A stretch of DNA of 64,000 nucleotides from Opeltia flavorubescens (taxonomy: Eukaryota > Ascomycota > Lecanoromycetes > Teloschistales > Teloschistaceae): assembly GCA_000442125.1 (NCBI GenBank), contig KE546983.1, positions 1 to 64,000 of the forward strand, in the 5' to 3' direction. The notes under the pieces were generated by a model. It saw nothing but the letters and a program-made list of their open reading frames with translations. It had not been told where the DNA came from and ran no database searches. This document shows positions 38,688-48,804 of the stretch, in pieces; within the stretch, counting starts at the first letter, position 1; the number at the start of each line of letters is the position of its first letter. The position numbers and the translations under genes are program-made.

Positions 38688-39100
38688 TAGAGCTGGAGGG
38701 TTTCGGTTGATTTTTTACTTTGCTTTTTTGGGGGGCGAAATGTGACTCATGATAATGGAGATGGAGAAGTCGACTTAGATGAGAGGGGTGACACGCTTTC
38801 CTGTTTTCCATGGTAAGGGATTTAAAACATCTTTTTGGTGGATGGCGTTAATTAGATGCAATGGTTGCAATAGAACGGATTTCCTCGGGGCATCAGGATT
38901 TGCATTTGAGTTTCCCATCCATTAATTAGGCTTGATGGAAGCTTATCAAGCCCCTCAATACCAAATTTCAGCTGGTATCTTTCAGATGCGTTTGCATGAC
39001 CCCGCGCGCCATGCTCTTGATCCTAGACCCGGGCTTCCTGTTGAGTTTCTGTGTGTAGAAGATGTTGATTAATAGGAAGGTGCACCCATATAAATTGGTC

Positions 39101-39134
39101 GGGGTATAAGTGATGCATGCATCGCTTTTGCCCC
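39101..39134 (+). repeat. Dispersed palindrome, copy 1
   Basis: Left arm GGGGTATAAGTGATGCA meets right arm TGCATCGCTTTTGCCCC at a TGCATGCA centre. The two arms are complementary except for three positions. Confidence 0.9.
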
Positions 39135-39262
39135 GAGCCGACAACAATACTTCTCAGTACCCGAATCAGATCCAGGAATTCAGGCGCATTGAAAACGCAG
39201 TGTCGCACTTTATAGAATTGTAGTTCCATCGATGCTGAACCTTAGCCTCGTAGGATTCGATT

Positions 39263-39296
39263 GGGGTGCAAATGATGCATGCATCGCTTATACCCC
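39263..39296 (+). repeat. Dispersed palindrome, copy 2
   Basis: Left arm GGGGTGCAAATGATGCA and right arm TGCATCGCTTATACCCC. The right arm is identical to copy 3, and the left arm has diverged. Confidence 0.9.
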
Positions 39297-39411
39297 AGGG
39301 TCAACAGTAACGCTTCGCGGCACCCAAATCGGCACAGTCCTCAATATGGTCGCATTGTACTGAATAAATGGTTGCGTAGACGATAGGAACCTCCCGTTGG
39401 TAGATTGGTTC

Positions 39412-39445
39412 GGGGTATAAGTGATGCATGCATCGCTTATACCCC
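39412..39445 (+). repeat. Dispersed palindrome, copy 3 (best-preserved)
   Basis: Left arm GGGGTATAAGTGATGCA and right arm TGCATCGCTTATACCCC. The arms are complementary at 16 of 17 positions. The one exception is a T/G pair, which would be a G-U wobble in RNA, so a transcript could fold into a full-length hairpin. Confidence 0.92.
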
Positions 39446-39736
39446 CGAGGATTCATGATGGTTTTTGACACTCGATTTACAGTTGGCAATGCAGGTTCAA
39501 TGGTAGTACAGCGTCGCACACTCTTACAATTCATCGTCGCATTGTGCTGAAGAAATAGGTAGACATACGATGCGAACTGGAGGATAAGGCACGTGGGTAC
39601 GAATACTTTCTCAGAATAATTGCCTTCGACCATGGGTATCGTATCGCGACATGTACCCATCAAGTGCTTCCTACCTTACCTCCCAACTCCCATCAAACAA
39701 GTTCAGTCCGCACCGAAACAGGGTCCTTGATATCCA

Positions 39737-41059
39737 TCACGCTTCCTTCTGCGTGTCTTCGACTTCCTCGCTCTCCTCTTCATCGCCTCCTTCGTCACTG
39801 CTATCCCCAAGCAAGCCCCTTTTCCTAAGGTCCTCCAGCCCAGCCAACCCTGCCTCGTTCTTCTTGAGCTTTCGTTGCAGCTTGACGAGCTGCTCCAAAT
39901 GTTTGACCCGCTGTTGCTGGCTGGTAACGTACTGTTCGGCGCGCTGTTTGAAGTCGGCAATCTGTGCCTTCTCCTGCGCAATGATCTCATCGATTTTATT
40001 GTCTGGAATGGAATCGATGTCCTTGGTAGTAGATTCTGAGGATGGCTGGGCTTCAGACATTTTCCCTTCGTGTATCACTACGCTCTCAACGCTGTCGTCG
40101 TAGCTGAACCTCAACTTCCTGACTGAGCTCGCCACCTTGGCTCGTTTTGCGCGCCTGTGGTTGAGGAAGGCATCGGCGGGTGTGTGCTTGACTCTCTTGG
40201 ATGCATCATGCGATACTGAAGGATTGACTTCGCTATTGCTCGTAGGATTCTTGGGGTTCTTGGGATCGGCTACCCTCCTGATTCCGCTGGGACGACCATT
40301 TATCATTGTGGGCGACTCCAAGTACGGTGGTAGGACACCAGCGCTGTCGTCGTCGGATATTCCACCAAGTAAGGCTGTGTCCTGATCTGCTGGGCTGGAG
40401 CGTGAATAGATGCTCCGATGGCTTGACAAGCGATTTGCGGGGGAGGGGCTGCCCTCTGGCAGGAAGAGCTGATTGCGCCCAAGATCACTGTCTCCAAGCA
40501 CAAGTGTTCGGATCCCGGGATCGGTTGGTGAGGTATCGTAGTTGGTAGGTGAAGTTATCCGTTGACCCTCATCAGCTGGTTCAAAGACTGAATCATCGTT
40601 GATGGTGGGGTCCTCGGCTTGACCTTGATGGCCTCGTGGAATTTCAATGGATGAGGCCGAGTCGTCTGAAGGGCTTTGGCTAATCGGAGTTTGTGGGCCG
40701 TGTGAAATATTGATGGATGCAGATGGTCGTGGGGTTGGTTGTGGGGTATAGATGATCCTGACTGGCTGGTCCTTTAGCTGTTTCGCGAGCTGTTGCAGCG
40801 GACCTTTGGTAGGACGTTTAGGTTTTGGGTAGAGTTCTCGGAATCTTGCAATGACTTCGCTTCTGCTGTGCTGTCTTCGTAGCAGGGCCGTAACAATCCC
40901 TTCAGTATGTGTAAGTGTATTGATTCCAAGCTCTAAGCTCAACTGCGAAGTATTAGCTGTACTCCATGGCAGGAATAGCTCTGTGATAGCGAAGCCGAGT
41001 GCCTCAATTCTTTCTACCGCCCGTTGTTTCCTTTCATCTGCTGGATACTTGGGTGGCAT
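39737..41059 (-). CDS. Hypothetical protein, 440 aa, C-terminal coiled coil
   Basis: Single open minus frame without introns, starting MPPKYPADERKQRAVERIEA. Residues 1-90 are ordered-looking (ITELFLPWSTANTSQLSLEL, then HSRSEVIARFRELYPKPKRP). Residues about 100-330 are low-complexity and rich in Ser, Pro, Asp and Thr. Residues about 270-320 are basic (KRVKHTPADAFLNHRRAKRA), a possible nuclear localisation signal. Residues about 350-415 form a long charged helix with heptad character (IAQEKAQIADFKQRAEQYV, QQQRVKHLEQLVKLQRKLK). The tail is acidic (DEGGDEEESEEVEDTQ). This layout suits a nuclear scaffold or DNA-associated protein, but no family was recognised, so that is inference. It is convergent with the 413-aa gene. 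The alternative ATG 6 bp upstream is in another frame. Confidence 0.72.
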   Translation of the reverse strand: MPPKYPADERKQRAVERIEALGFAITELFLPWSTANTSQLSLELGINTLTHTEGIVTALLRRQHSRSEVIARFRELYPKPKRPTKGPLQQLAKQLKDQPVRIIYTPQPTPRPSASINISHGPQTPISQSPSDDSASSIEIPRGHQGQAEDPTINDDSVFEPADEGQRITSPTNYDTSPTDPGIRTLVLGDSDLGRNQLFLPEGSPSPANRLSSHRSIYSRSSPADQDTALLGGISDDDSAGVLPPYLESPTMINGRPSGIRRVADPKNPKNPTSNSEVNPSVSHDASKRVKHTPADAFLNHRRAKRAKVASSVRKLRFSYDDSVESVVIHEGKMSEAQPSSESTTKDIDSIPDNKIDEIIAQEKAQIADFKQRAEQYVTSQQQRVKHLEQLVKLQRKLKKNEAGLAGLEDLRKRGLLGDSSDEGGDEEESEEVEDTQKEA

Positions 41060-44000
41060 CGGCCATGACAGTCAAAGCATCAACAAGATGGTGATGAGAT
41101 GATAGTCGATGGATCATTATACAAGTCATTGAATGCGATGCCTTTGCGCTGTGACTCGAAGGACTCGAGAAGCAGCTACCCGACCGACCGAACTAATCCA
41201 AATCAGGCTGCGGGGTAATCGCGGGAATCTCCGGATTATCTCGGGCCCGAACATTCTTGAACCGCCGCCCTTCCACCTGCAAGCTCTTGCTTGTTCTCAC
41301 CAACATCGCCATCACTGAGGGACATGCCCCCTATTGGGTTGCCACATCATATCGCTCCTCTATCATCTTATGGTCTGGTGACTTCTACCAGTGCGTTTCA
41401 AACACGACCCTTCGCTCTGAAACTCGCCAAACAAGCATCGACAGAATCAGCCTACCCTACACCCATCAGGCTCGAATCCTCCAGCCCTTCCCCAGTCCCT
41501 CGCCTGCCTACCCTGTTGATCCCTACAGTCTCATCGGATTGCAGCTAGACGCTCGCCTCATGAAATCAGAGAGAACAAGTCATCGCGCGCTCTCGTCAGT
41601 GGTCAGGCCGTCATTGCCACCAATGCCCACGAATCCTTCGGCAGCACCTCCGACGCCGAATCACCCATCCCACGCATGCACGGACAACGTTAGGTACGAG
41701 GTGGCGTCGGATACTCAGGGATACAAGTCACGGCAGCAAAATTAGTGATGCAAGAGCTGGTACGGGATACAAATCAGAGGGTGGTCATGGTCGTTGGTCC
41801 ACAAACAATCAGTCCAGCCTGCAAGAAGGAACGGAGGATTAGCCGTCGAAAATACCGGATCTTCAAAGCTTCCTCTCAAAGCTGAAGTTGATGAAGATGC
41901 TTGCGCGAAGGGTCCATTGGGAAAGGCGGTGACCACAAGGGGCGAAGCTACGTCGAAGGACCTATTACTGGCTTATTCTCCGGTCAGATCAATCACAGTC
42001 CGTCGCTCTTGGTGAGATTCATGGCTGATTATCGTTCAGAAGTCGGTCCTTGGTCTGTACCCGAGCAACAGCTCGAACGTTGGAAGGCTTGTCATCAACA
42101 TCACATCGGCATTGCCATACTCCAAGACGACTACCACTCTGTCCTCCTCCATACCAGCAAAGCCTTACACTGCCTCCAGAACCCAAATTCCAAGTACGCA
42201 CGCCTTGTATGAATCCACGATGAATCCGCAGACTGCGGCAGCAGGAGCTGGCAGCCATCCAGCAGGATACTCCACGGTCGCATGGGTGCAACAAGGAAAG
42301 AGAGGCATCAACTGCAGTCGCACTTTTTTAAAAAAAAGAGTTGGATGACGAACGGGAGGATTTGAGAAGGCGGAAAAGACCCCCGGCTTGATGACAGTCA
42401 AGAAAATCATCGGGGCATCAGACATGGGAGAAAGCGCAAGGGGGAGCAGAGACAGCAAGGAGCGATCATGGTTCTAAGCGATGGAAAACGAGGAAGAACT
42501 TCAGCTGCATATCGGTCGCTTTCAGGGTCGAGTGGGATGGAGCGATACGCAGTGCTGTACGCAGTGCTGTTAGGCTTCTATCTACTGGCCAGGAGGAGGT
42601 TCTGCACAGGCACTGCGTGAAGACATTACACGCGACTGGAGCCGACCATGTGCTGAGTTACGCACATGTGATCATTGAGCTTGATTCCTGGATCAGCTGC
42701 CTATGGCCGAGTTCTGCTGGTCCCAGTTTGGCGGCGAAAAAGTTGTCGGCAAGGTCGTTTGAGTGGGTGCCATGTGCTGGAACTGGTGGGAGGGGAAGAC
42801 AAGAGATCTTGGCTTACAGTATTGGGACGGAAGGAGAAGGCTTGGGGGTGGAAGGAGGGAGTGAAGACTTGGGTTTGGAAGTGGGCTGCAAGGGGTACGA
42901 GCAGTCAATTGAGGAGGAATATGGGTGTGGCGGTCGGCAATGGAAGGAACTTAGGAGGGTAAGATTTCCTTCGATTCCTTCGCCCATTAACCGATGCATG
43001 CATCACTTATGTCATCTCGTGGGATCAGCTCCAAATCGACTCACTGCCACGCCGCTTGATGTTCTCGATAGCCTTAGGTGCATGGTGCTGTCATTTACAA
43101 TTGGAGGCACCTCAATCAGGCCAATCATCGACTCCTATCTGGATGCGATGAACCCCGATGGTTTCTTGAAATCTCTATCCTGCAATCGGTCATCCCCGCG
43201 CTAGGTACCTCCTACATCTTACAAGGCTTCACGATATCTCCTTATCTCTCTGTCGACAACAAATATCTCTACGGAACCAGCCTCGATACCCGTACTGTAT
43301 CTGTTTGAAAGGTAATCACACCGATCGACTGCGCCTTTCTAGGATCCGCCATTCCATGGCCCTTTGCAAGCATGTTCTGGCATTCCACTCTCCGCTGCCA
43401 CCTCTACCCCCTTCGCCTCCACTCACTGCAAGATTCTGCTCCGAAAATCTGGTTTTTTCGAATGTGCTCCCATTTCCGTTCGGAAAAAAAGTTCCTTCGT
43501 CACCTTGTAGTTCTCGGTACGCTCTCGAGTTCTTCATCCTTTCCCACCCCTTTCGAAGCACTTGCTCCAGGAAGTGTTGCTGAATATCTAGACCTTTTTT
43601 CTTTGTAATGTTGTATGCGAAGTCCTTGCCGCAGCAAAATCTGTCACGGCTGGGAATGGATTATCAGGCCCGATGTTTATGTCAGGGGGAGGCTGGCCGG
43701 GACAGAATGAGGATGCCGCCCTCCCTTATGCTTTGATCGCCGTTCTATGGTAGCATAGATGCAAATCTGCTCTTGCCAGATTGACAGAAATTTCCAACTT
43801 CTTTTCGATAGTCGTGGGAGCAGATGCTGCATTATACCCCCGACGCTTAATATTCTGATCGTCGCTTTTACTTAGGGATTTGCCGTGCCACCCCTTTTGC
43901 CTATGCTACATTTCCTCGACTACGAACTACGGGCTTCTGTATTTAGAGCGACTGCTGGGAGTGTACAGATCTCTCCCTGTAAGCTTAAGTGGAATCTGGT

Positions 44001-44586
44001 TCTTTCACGCCTGCGTTCTTTNTCGACGTCGAATTGGGTGATAATCCAGCGGGGAAAAGGGCATATACCGTGGATAAATCACCCTTGACGATAGCTTATC
44101 AACAGCTGAAGGACTAAACAAAACAAACTTGTTTTTCCTGATATCAGAGTATATGTAGAGTTGCTGGCTGTTTTCGCACTGTTGGACCTTCTCGCGAGCT
44201 AGGATCAGGTGTGTAGCTGAGCATAATAATAGCAGATATCAGAGTCGTCTTCTTTTCGCTACCTAGGTCACATTTATACTAAGCCATTTGACAGGAACAT
44301 CGATTGCCCAGGGAATAGGGAAGCTGTCAGCAAGAGATCAAACTGATCGACTTCTTCGATATCTTCGATAATGAAATTGAAAATGTGCAAGAAATAGGAA
44401 GCCAAATCTTCCGGAAACGGTACGAAGAGCGTTCGTTGTAAGTTATGAGAGTTGCTGTTGGTCCTCATGGCTTGTCCTTGGTCGAAAAGTTTTGTCCTCC
44501 CTATTGGCTGCTTTCCCTTCCGAAGTCCTCCATCTGCTTCCCAGACTCCTTCCCTAGCTCTCCGCTGGGAGTTGATCTACTGAAGT
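41060..44586. other. No clearly supported gene; several unresolved open frames
   Basis: Competing + strand frames cover 41257-42212: up to 162 codons from 41257, an 85-codon Ser/Pro-rich frame from 41291, and 103 codons from 41901 (including GPITGLFSGQINHSPSLLVRF). They could be exons of one gene, but no consistent splice set was found. A 195-codon frame at 42617-43204 runs through palindrome copy 4 and is probably not coding. From 43600 to 44586 I see nothing coding. One ambiguous base lies near 44022. Confidence 0.5.
42994..43011 (-). repeat. Dispersed palindrome, partial copy 4, inverted
   Basis: GATGCATGCATCACTTAT is the reverse complement of the core of copy 3. The outer G/C ends are missing or diverged. 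Confidence 0.75.
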
Positions 44587-45052
44587 TCATTCCTGATTGG
44601 TCCAACCATCCGTAAATTCTGCCTGCTCGAAATCTGCCCTTTCACTCAAATCATCTTCATGTTGAAGCAAAAAAGCAAGATCAGAGAGTTCTTCCGCCCA
44701 TCGCAATCTGGTGGTTTTCTTCGCTAAAGCATTCTCAGCCTCCTTGTCCAGCCATCTTTTCTGATATTCCAAGAAAACGTTTTCATCTCGATACTTAATG
44801 TTGTCTTCTCGTGCATCTTTGAGAAAATGCTTAGGAAATTTGATTGGTGACTTGTACTTGTTTGGACACTTCAAACCAAAGGATATAACCACAGGTAAGC
44901 TTAATGGATCGTTCAACACCTCGAATTGAGTCAGTCGCACAATCATTGTTTGTATATTCGTCGAGCTCTATCAGCCTCGGAACCATCTCCCGTTCTGAGG
45001 CGTCAGTGGTAAAAGGTCCTTACTCGTGGTGACTACTCTTCATGGAGTCCAT
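44587..45052 (-). CDS. Hypothetical protein, 135 aa, two exons (possibly 3' end of a larger gene)
   Basis: Exon 45024-45052 (MDSMKSSHH) and exon 44587-44965 join across a 58-nt intron (donor GTAAGG, acceptor GATAGAG) without a frame break. The protein continues MIVRLTQFEVLNDPLSLPVV, then NKYKSPIKFPKHFLKDARED and ENVFLEYQKRWLDKEAENAL, and ends acidic. No signal peptide. The family was not recognised. Further coding-like segments lie directly upstream on the same strand, so this may be only the last part of a longer gene. Confidence 0.45.
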
Positions 45053-45103
45053 TCTCCCCTAGCACAGATAGGACAGATCGGGAATATTCCAACAGTAAGG
45101 CTA

Positions 45104-46405
45104 TTAGTGACCCATGTTGTCAAACATGCCATTTGAACCGATAGACTTTGCAACTTTTAACATCTTCTCTACTTCAAGAATGTCCATCAATCTCCCAATG
45201 AAATTTGCTCCGAGAGCTCGATGTTCAGTATCCTCCAGAACATTGTCTCGTAAGCTTAGGTCGCTGGTGGTACTTGTGGCTGCTGGGCAACTTCCTTTAC
45301 TTTGGACTGTTGTGTTGCTTAGCGACGTTTTTGGGCGAAAGCCAAGAGAGAAGATTAGGCCCTGGAAAGCTTCCCAGCCCTATATGAATGAACGTCTTCG
45401 AAAATTTGACTAATCCCATCCTTACAGCCACCTTACAAGACGATCCAAGCCTGGGAATCTAGAAGTTTCACGTTGAATTCGCTGATGTTACAATATTGGG
45501 GGTTGACTATTTGTCGAAGATTATCGAGCAGCTCTTCGTCGGTTTGTATTTCTTGCTCGTCGCGTACTCTACCTACAAGATCAATGTATATGTTTTGGAG
45601 ATAGGAGGAAATCGAGGAACATTTGTGATGGGAAGTCGAGAAGAACGTGATGGAACGGAGGGAGGAAGTATCTCGAAGGTTGAGAAGAGGCAGTGGCAGG
45701 TGAATGCTGTTAAAGACGGCAAGGATGGATTTTAACGAAAAGAAAGTGCTCGCAGCGTTTACAGTATCTAGGGTAGTTTAACAAACTTATAAAGGATCCA
45801 CTTACTTTCCTTCCTCAAGACTGCGAATCATTTCATCACGTTGTAGGATCTCAGAAGTTTCTGTCTTTGCTTCTATCAGCCTCACCTGTTGGGGAAATCC
45901 TTCGAAGTTTAGTATCTCTCTTCAAAGGTCTTCAACCGTGTTGTCGCGTTGTCTGAGCTTCGTGGCTTCAGTGGACATTTGGCGTGAAAGACTTTGCGTT
46001 TCCCTTCTTAAGACTGCGGATTGTCTCTTCGGGGTCCTTGAGTTTCGGGTTCCGCATGTCTAAGGAGATACCGTAGTAAGCATTTCTGCAAAGAGTGAAC
46101 GGAAGGAATAAGCATAACTCTTCAAGACCTATAAGATAATTTGTTCAGAGGAATTATTGCTGGGAAAAAAACAAACTGTGCATAGCTCGCTCGGTTGGAG
46201 CGCAAAAGCCGGTTTGGCAAAGGTTTTCGCTATACACCGAGAAGTTCTCCTCCTGGCTGGTAATTGAAGGATTCTCGAGCTCGTCCAAGTGTATAGCTGA
46301 TAGCAATCCAGTGCTTGCAGATCTCGCTGAAGTCGGCGTAGTCCTGTTGTTCGAAGCGTAGACGGGGGCTGGATATGACGCGTGATATTCCCTCCCCGGG
46401 CTCAT
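45104..46405 (-). pseudogene. Multi-exon coding remnants, coiled coil, structure unresolved
   Basis: Minus-strand segments look like exons. The 5' one (46177-46405) starts MSPGREYHASYPAPVYASNN and joins across a clean 48-nt intron (46129-46176; CTGAAC branch, TATAG acceptor) to LEELCLFLPFTLCRNAYYGI and KLKDPEETIRSL. A shifted frame then gives a coiled coil (RRETQSLSRQMSTEATKLRQ, later LIEAKTETSEILQRDEMIRS). At 45437-45572 the frame reads VRDEQEIQTDEELLDNLRQI, and at 45104-45379 EHRALGANFIGRLMDILEVE. The junctions between these blocks do not all keep frame, so the gene is either broken or has introns I have misplaced. A competing + strand frame exists at 45496-45735. Confidence 0.4.
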
Positions 46406-47037
46406 CAGCTATTCAGTCCATGTTTTCCATCGTTTATTTACAGAGAATATTGAAGTCCTCCTTGATCTTCTCGTTCGTAGTTCGTAGACCAAGATTTGGG
46501 GCCAATGCTTTTCCTGATTCATTGTCCGCTTTGAAGATATGTTGATGCTGTGACGCTTCTTGTACGGTGGTGGGGATTATTTATTGCTGTTTTTTTGCAA
46601 TAAGCTTGATAATCGCTGCTATAGTCGTTGCAATAATTCTCATCCATTCCGTTGGTTCAACATTAGTGGTTGCAACTCTATGGCAAGCATCCATTTGAAG
46701 ATGCAGAGGAGAAGGAATAAAGAGAGGTATTGCGGGGAACCACTCTGCTGGACAATCTCCATGGTAAAGTGATGGTGTAAGAGTTCAAGCTGTAGAAGAG
46801 CAAGTGCACATGCCAAATATTCGGATACATCCGATGAAAATCAATGGAATGCCACGATAGGTATCTGAAATGCTACTTGATTTGATATCTCAGCAATAGT
46901 AATCTCCCTGGATCTCTAGTAGTCGTGGTATCGGTATTGATAATACTAGTTATGGATGTTGACCACCAGCTAATGTACATGTCTTCATCGTGCTCCCTAA
47001 TGCCTTTGCAGGCGAACTCCCTCCCCCTTCCGACCAT
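46406..47037. other. Intergenic; nothing recognised
   Basis: Only short unsupported frames are present. The stretch separates the 5' end of the unresolved minus-strand locus from the 3' end of the DUF7924-like gene. Confidence 0.55.
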
Positions 47038-48804
47038 TCAGACCTCCCCTTCCTTCTCCTCCCCCTCCTCCTCTTCGATGCCCATCGCCTTCTCCTTCGC
47101 CTTCTCATCCGCCCTGAAGATTGCCGGATACCACTCTGCCACCTCTTTCATCCGTGTAGTCAGCCCCCATTCCACAATCGCCTGGCCTTTATCGCGTAAC
47201 TTCCCCAAGATATCGTCGCCTTCGAAGGGAATCATGGGCGTGATTTTGTTCATGTGAAAGAGACGTCGTCCTGCCGTGTCGATCTCAGTCCAATGTACCC
47301 AGAACTGCCCGAAATGCTTCCAAAACGTGAAGGAATAGGTGTAGACGTTGGTGGTGGCCCCTTGAGTGTCAACCTTGTAACCTGCATCGCGGAGGATGTC
47401 AAGCGTGACTTTGTTGATTGCGGCACCATCCCGCAAAATTTGATTGAGCGATTCGTCATAGTCGGCATCGACTTTGCACTGGCCAGTCAGAAAAGGGAAG
47501 TGCATCTTGGGACAGAGCGTCATTGCGCTCAAGGTTGCTGCGCGGAGGGGTTGAGTTTCTTGGGGCATTCTTTTCGGCATGAAGCCAAAGATTACGTCGG
47601 GTTCGGGCGTGGTCATGCCCTCCGACTGGAGTAGCTTCTGCAGATCCTTGATTTTGACCCCCTTCCATTTAGGGCCAGTGTATACGTGAGGGAGGTAATC
47701 TTGGCGAAGTCTGGCGCTGTATTTCGAGACGACCCCGTTCAGCATCATATTCCAGGACTCGAAAATGTCGTCGTCCTCCTCACCGCCATCGCTGACCTTC
47801 ACATCAAACTCGTCCTTGATAACGAGCTGGAGAAGCTTGTGCTTAAGCGTTTCCTCATTACCGTCCCCGTAGTACTCAAGGCACTCATTGAATACTTCTT
47901 CAGAGACGGGCCGAACCTTGTATTCCCGGCCCTCCTCAAGTGGTTTGCGTACCTTCTTCTGAAAGTCCTGATACAGATCCCAGTTCTTGTGGTCACGGTA
48001 GATCCTATGTCCCGCAGCCATCTACCTCACTATTTGTGGGGATAATGCCGACTTCTTACTATCAGTCGTAGTCTCCGTAGCTTTGGCCTTCTGCTTTGAC
48101 GAGGTTCCGGAAGCCATAGACGCTAAGTGTCGTTCCAAGTTTCGCTTTTTCAGAGGTGCTTGGATGAGATGGTCGTCCTCGGTTGAGAGCTTGTGTTTGG
48201 AAGGCGAGGTAGAATTAGGAATAGAAGAGGTAGATGAGTCTTCGCAGGTACCGTCAAGCCAGGTTTCAATGTGAGCAGAAGGCGAGTAACAACTTATGTC
48301 AAAGGGAGAGATGGGAACGGATGGATCAGGATTTGAGCGAAAAGAAAATGATGAGGGTCGATAAATATGACTGTCCGACGTATCGACTTGGATGGGGCCA
48401 GGTGGATCAGGGTCTGAAAGAGAGGTNGATGAAGTTTGATGGATATGGTTTTCAGATATGTTCCCTTTAAAAGAAGTAGGTGGATTAGGGTTCAAGTGAA
48501 GAGAGATGGATGAAGTTTGACGGATTTCGTTTTCAGATGTGTCCCCTTTGATAGAAGTAGGCGGACTAGGGTTTGAGTGAGAAGAAATCGATGCGGGTCG
48601 ATGAATATGACTGTTCGACGTGTCCACTTTGATGGGAATAGATGGGTCAAGGTCTAAGCAAAGAGATATAGATGGAGTTGGATGGTTATGATCATCTGAC
48701 ATGCCCACTTCAATGGAAGTAGGCGGATGAGGGTTGAAGTGAAGAGAGGTGGATGAAGGTTGATGATTGTATTCATCCACTGTATCTACTTTAGCCTCGG
48801 ACAT
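47038..48804 (-). CDS. DUF7924-like protein (PD-(D/E)XK-like fold); frame holds an in-frame TAG or a 63-nt intron
   Basis: One minus frame of 588 codons is interrupted only by a TAG at 48022-48024, directly followed by ATG. The upstream part is 260 residues of tandem repeat and basic linker; the downstream part is 327 residues. The latter matches the fungal DUF7924 pattern: TTPEPDVIFGFMPKR, then HFPFLTGQCKVDADYDESLN, INKVTLDIL, TFWKHFGQFWVHWTE, and IVEWGLTTRMKEV. Asp142 in PD and the Q-x-K at 181-183 (counted from the downstream Met) sit like the metal-binding core of a PD-(D/E)XK nuclease with Gln for Glu. A possible intron (47968-48030; GTGAGG to TATCAG) would remove the stop in frame and give about 567 aa. 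Otherwise the gene is a nonsense mutant or starts at the downstream Met. The tail is Glu-rich. Biochemical function is unknown. Confidence 0.7.
48307..48789 (-). repeat. 81-bp coding minisatellite, six units
   Basis: Six consecutive units of 27 residues (one of 26) run from residue 6 to 166 of the upstream part of the DUF7924-like frame. Each follows a pattern of VDTS, about four residues, then H-RPSSIS, then NP-PP-SIK. The period is 81 bp (78 in unit 5, which also carries the ambiguous base at 48427). Unit length is a multiple of three throughout, so the frame is preserved. Confidence 0.9.

Larger units (their letters stand above)
38688..39736. other. Convergent intergenic region carrying three palindromes in degenerate tandem units
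   Basis: Between two convergent gene ends, this 1-kb stretch carries three copies of a 34-bp palindrome at spacings of 162 and 149 bp. The flanking sequence also repeats loosely. TTGGTC or TTGGTTC precedes two copies, and a segment beginning CAACA and ending GCATTG follows two of them. This suggests a degenerate tandem array of units of about 155 bp. No coding potential was supported. Confidence 0.65.

Noticed and set aside
42617-43204. 195-codon + strand open frame
   Set aside because: It runs through palindrome copy 4, has Gly/Glu low-complexity from repeats, and equally long frames exist in other phases.
45496-45735. 79-codon + strand open frame
   Set aside because: It overlaps minus-strand exons with better coding character; kept only as a competing reading.
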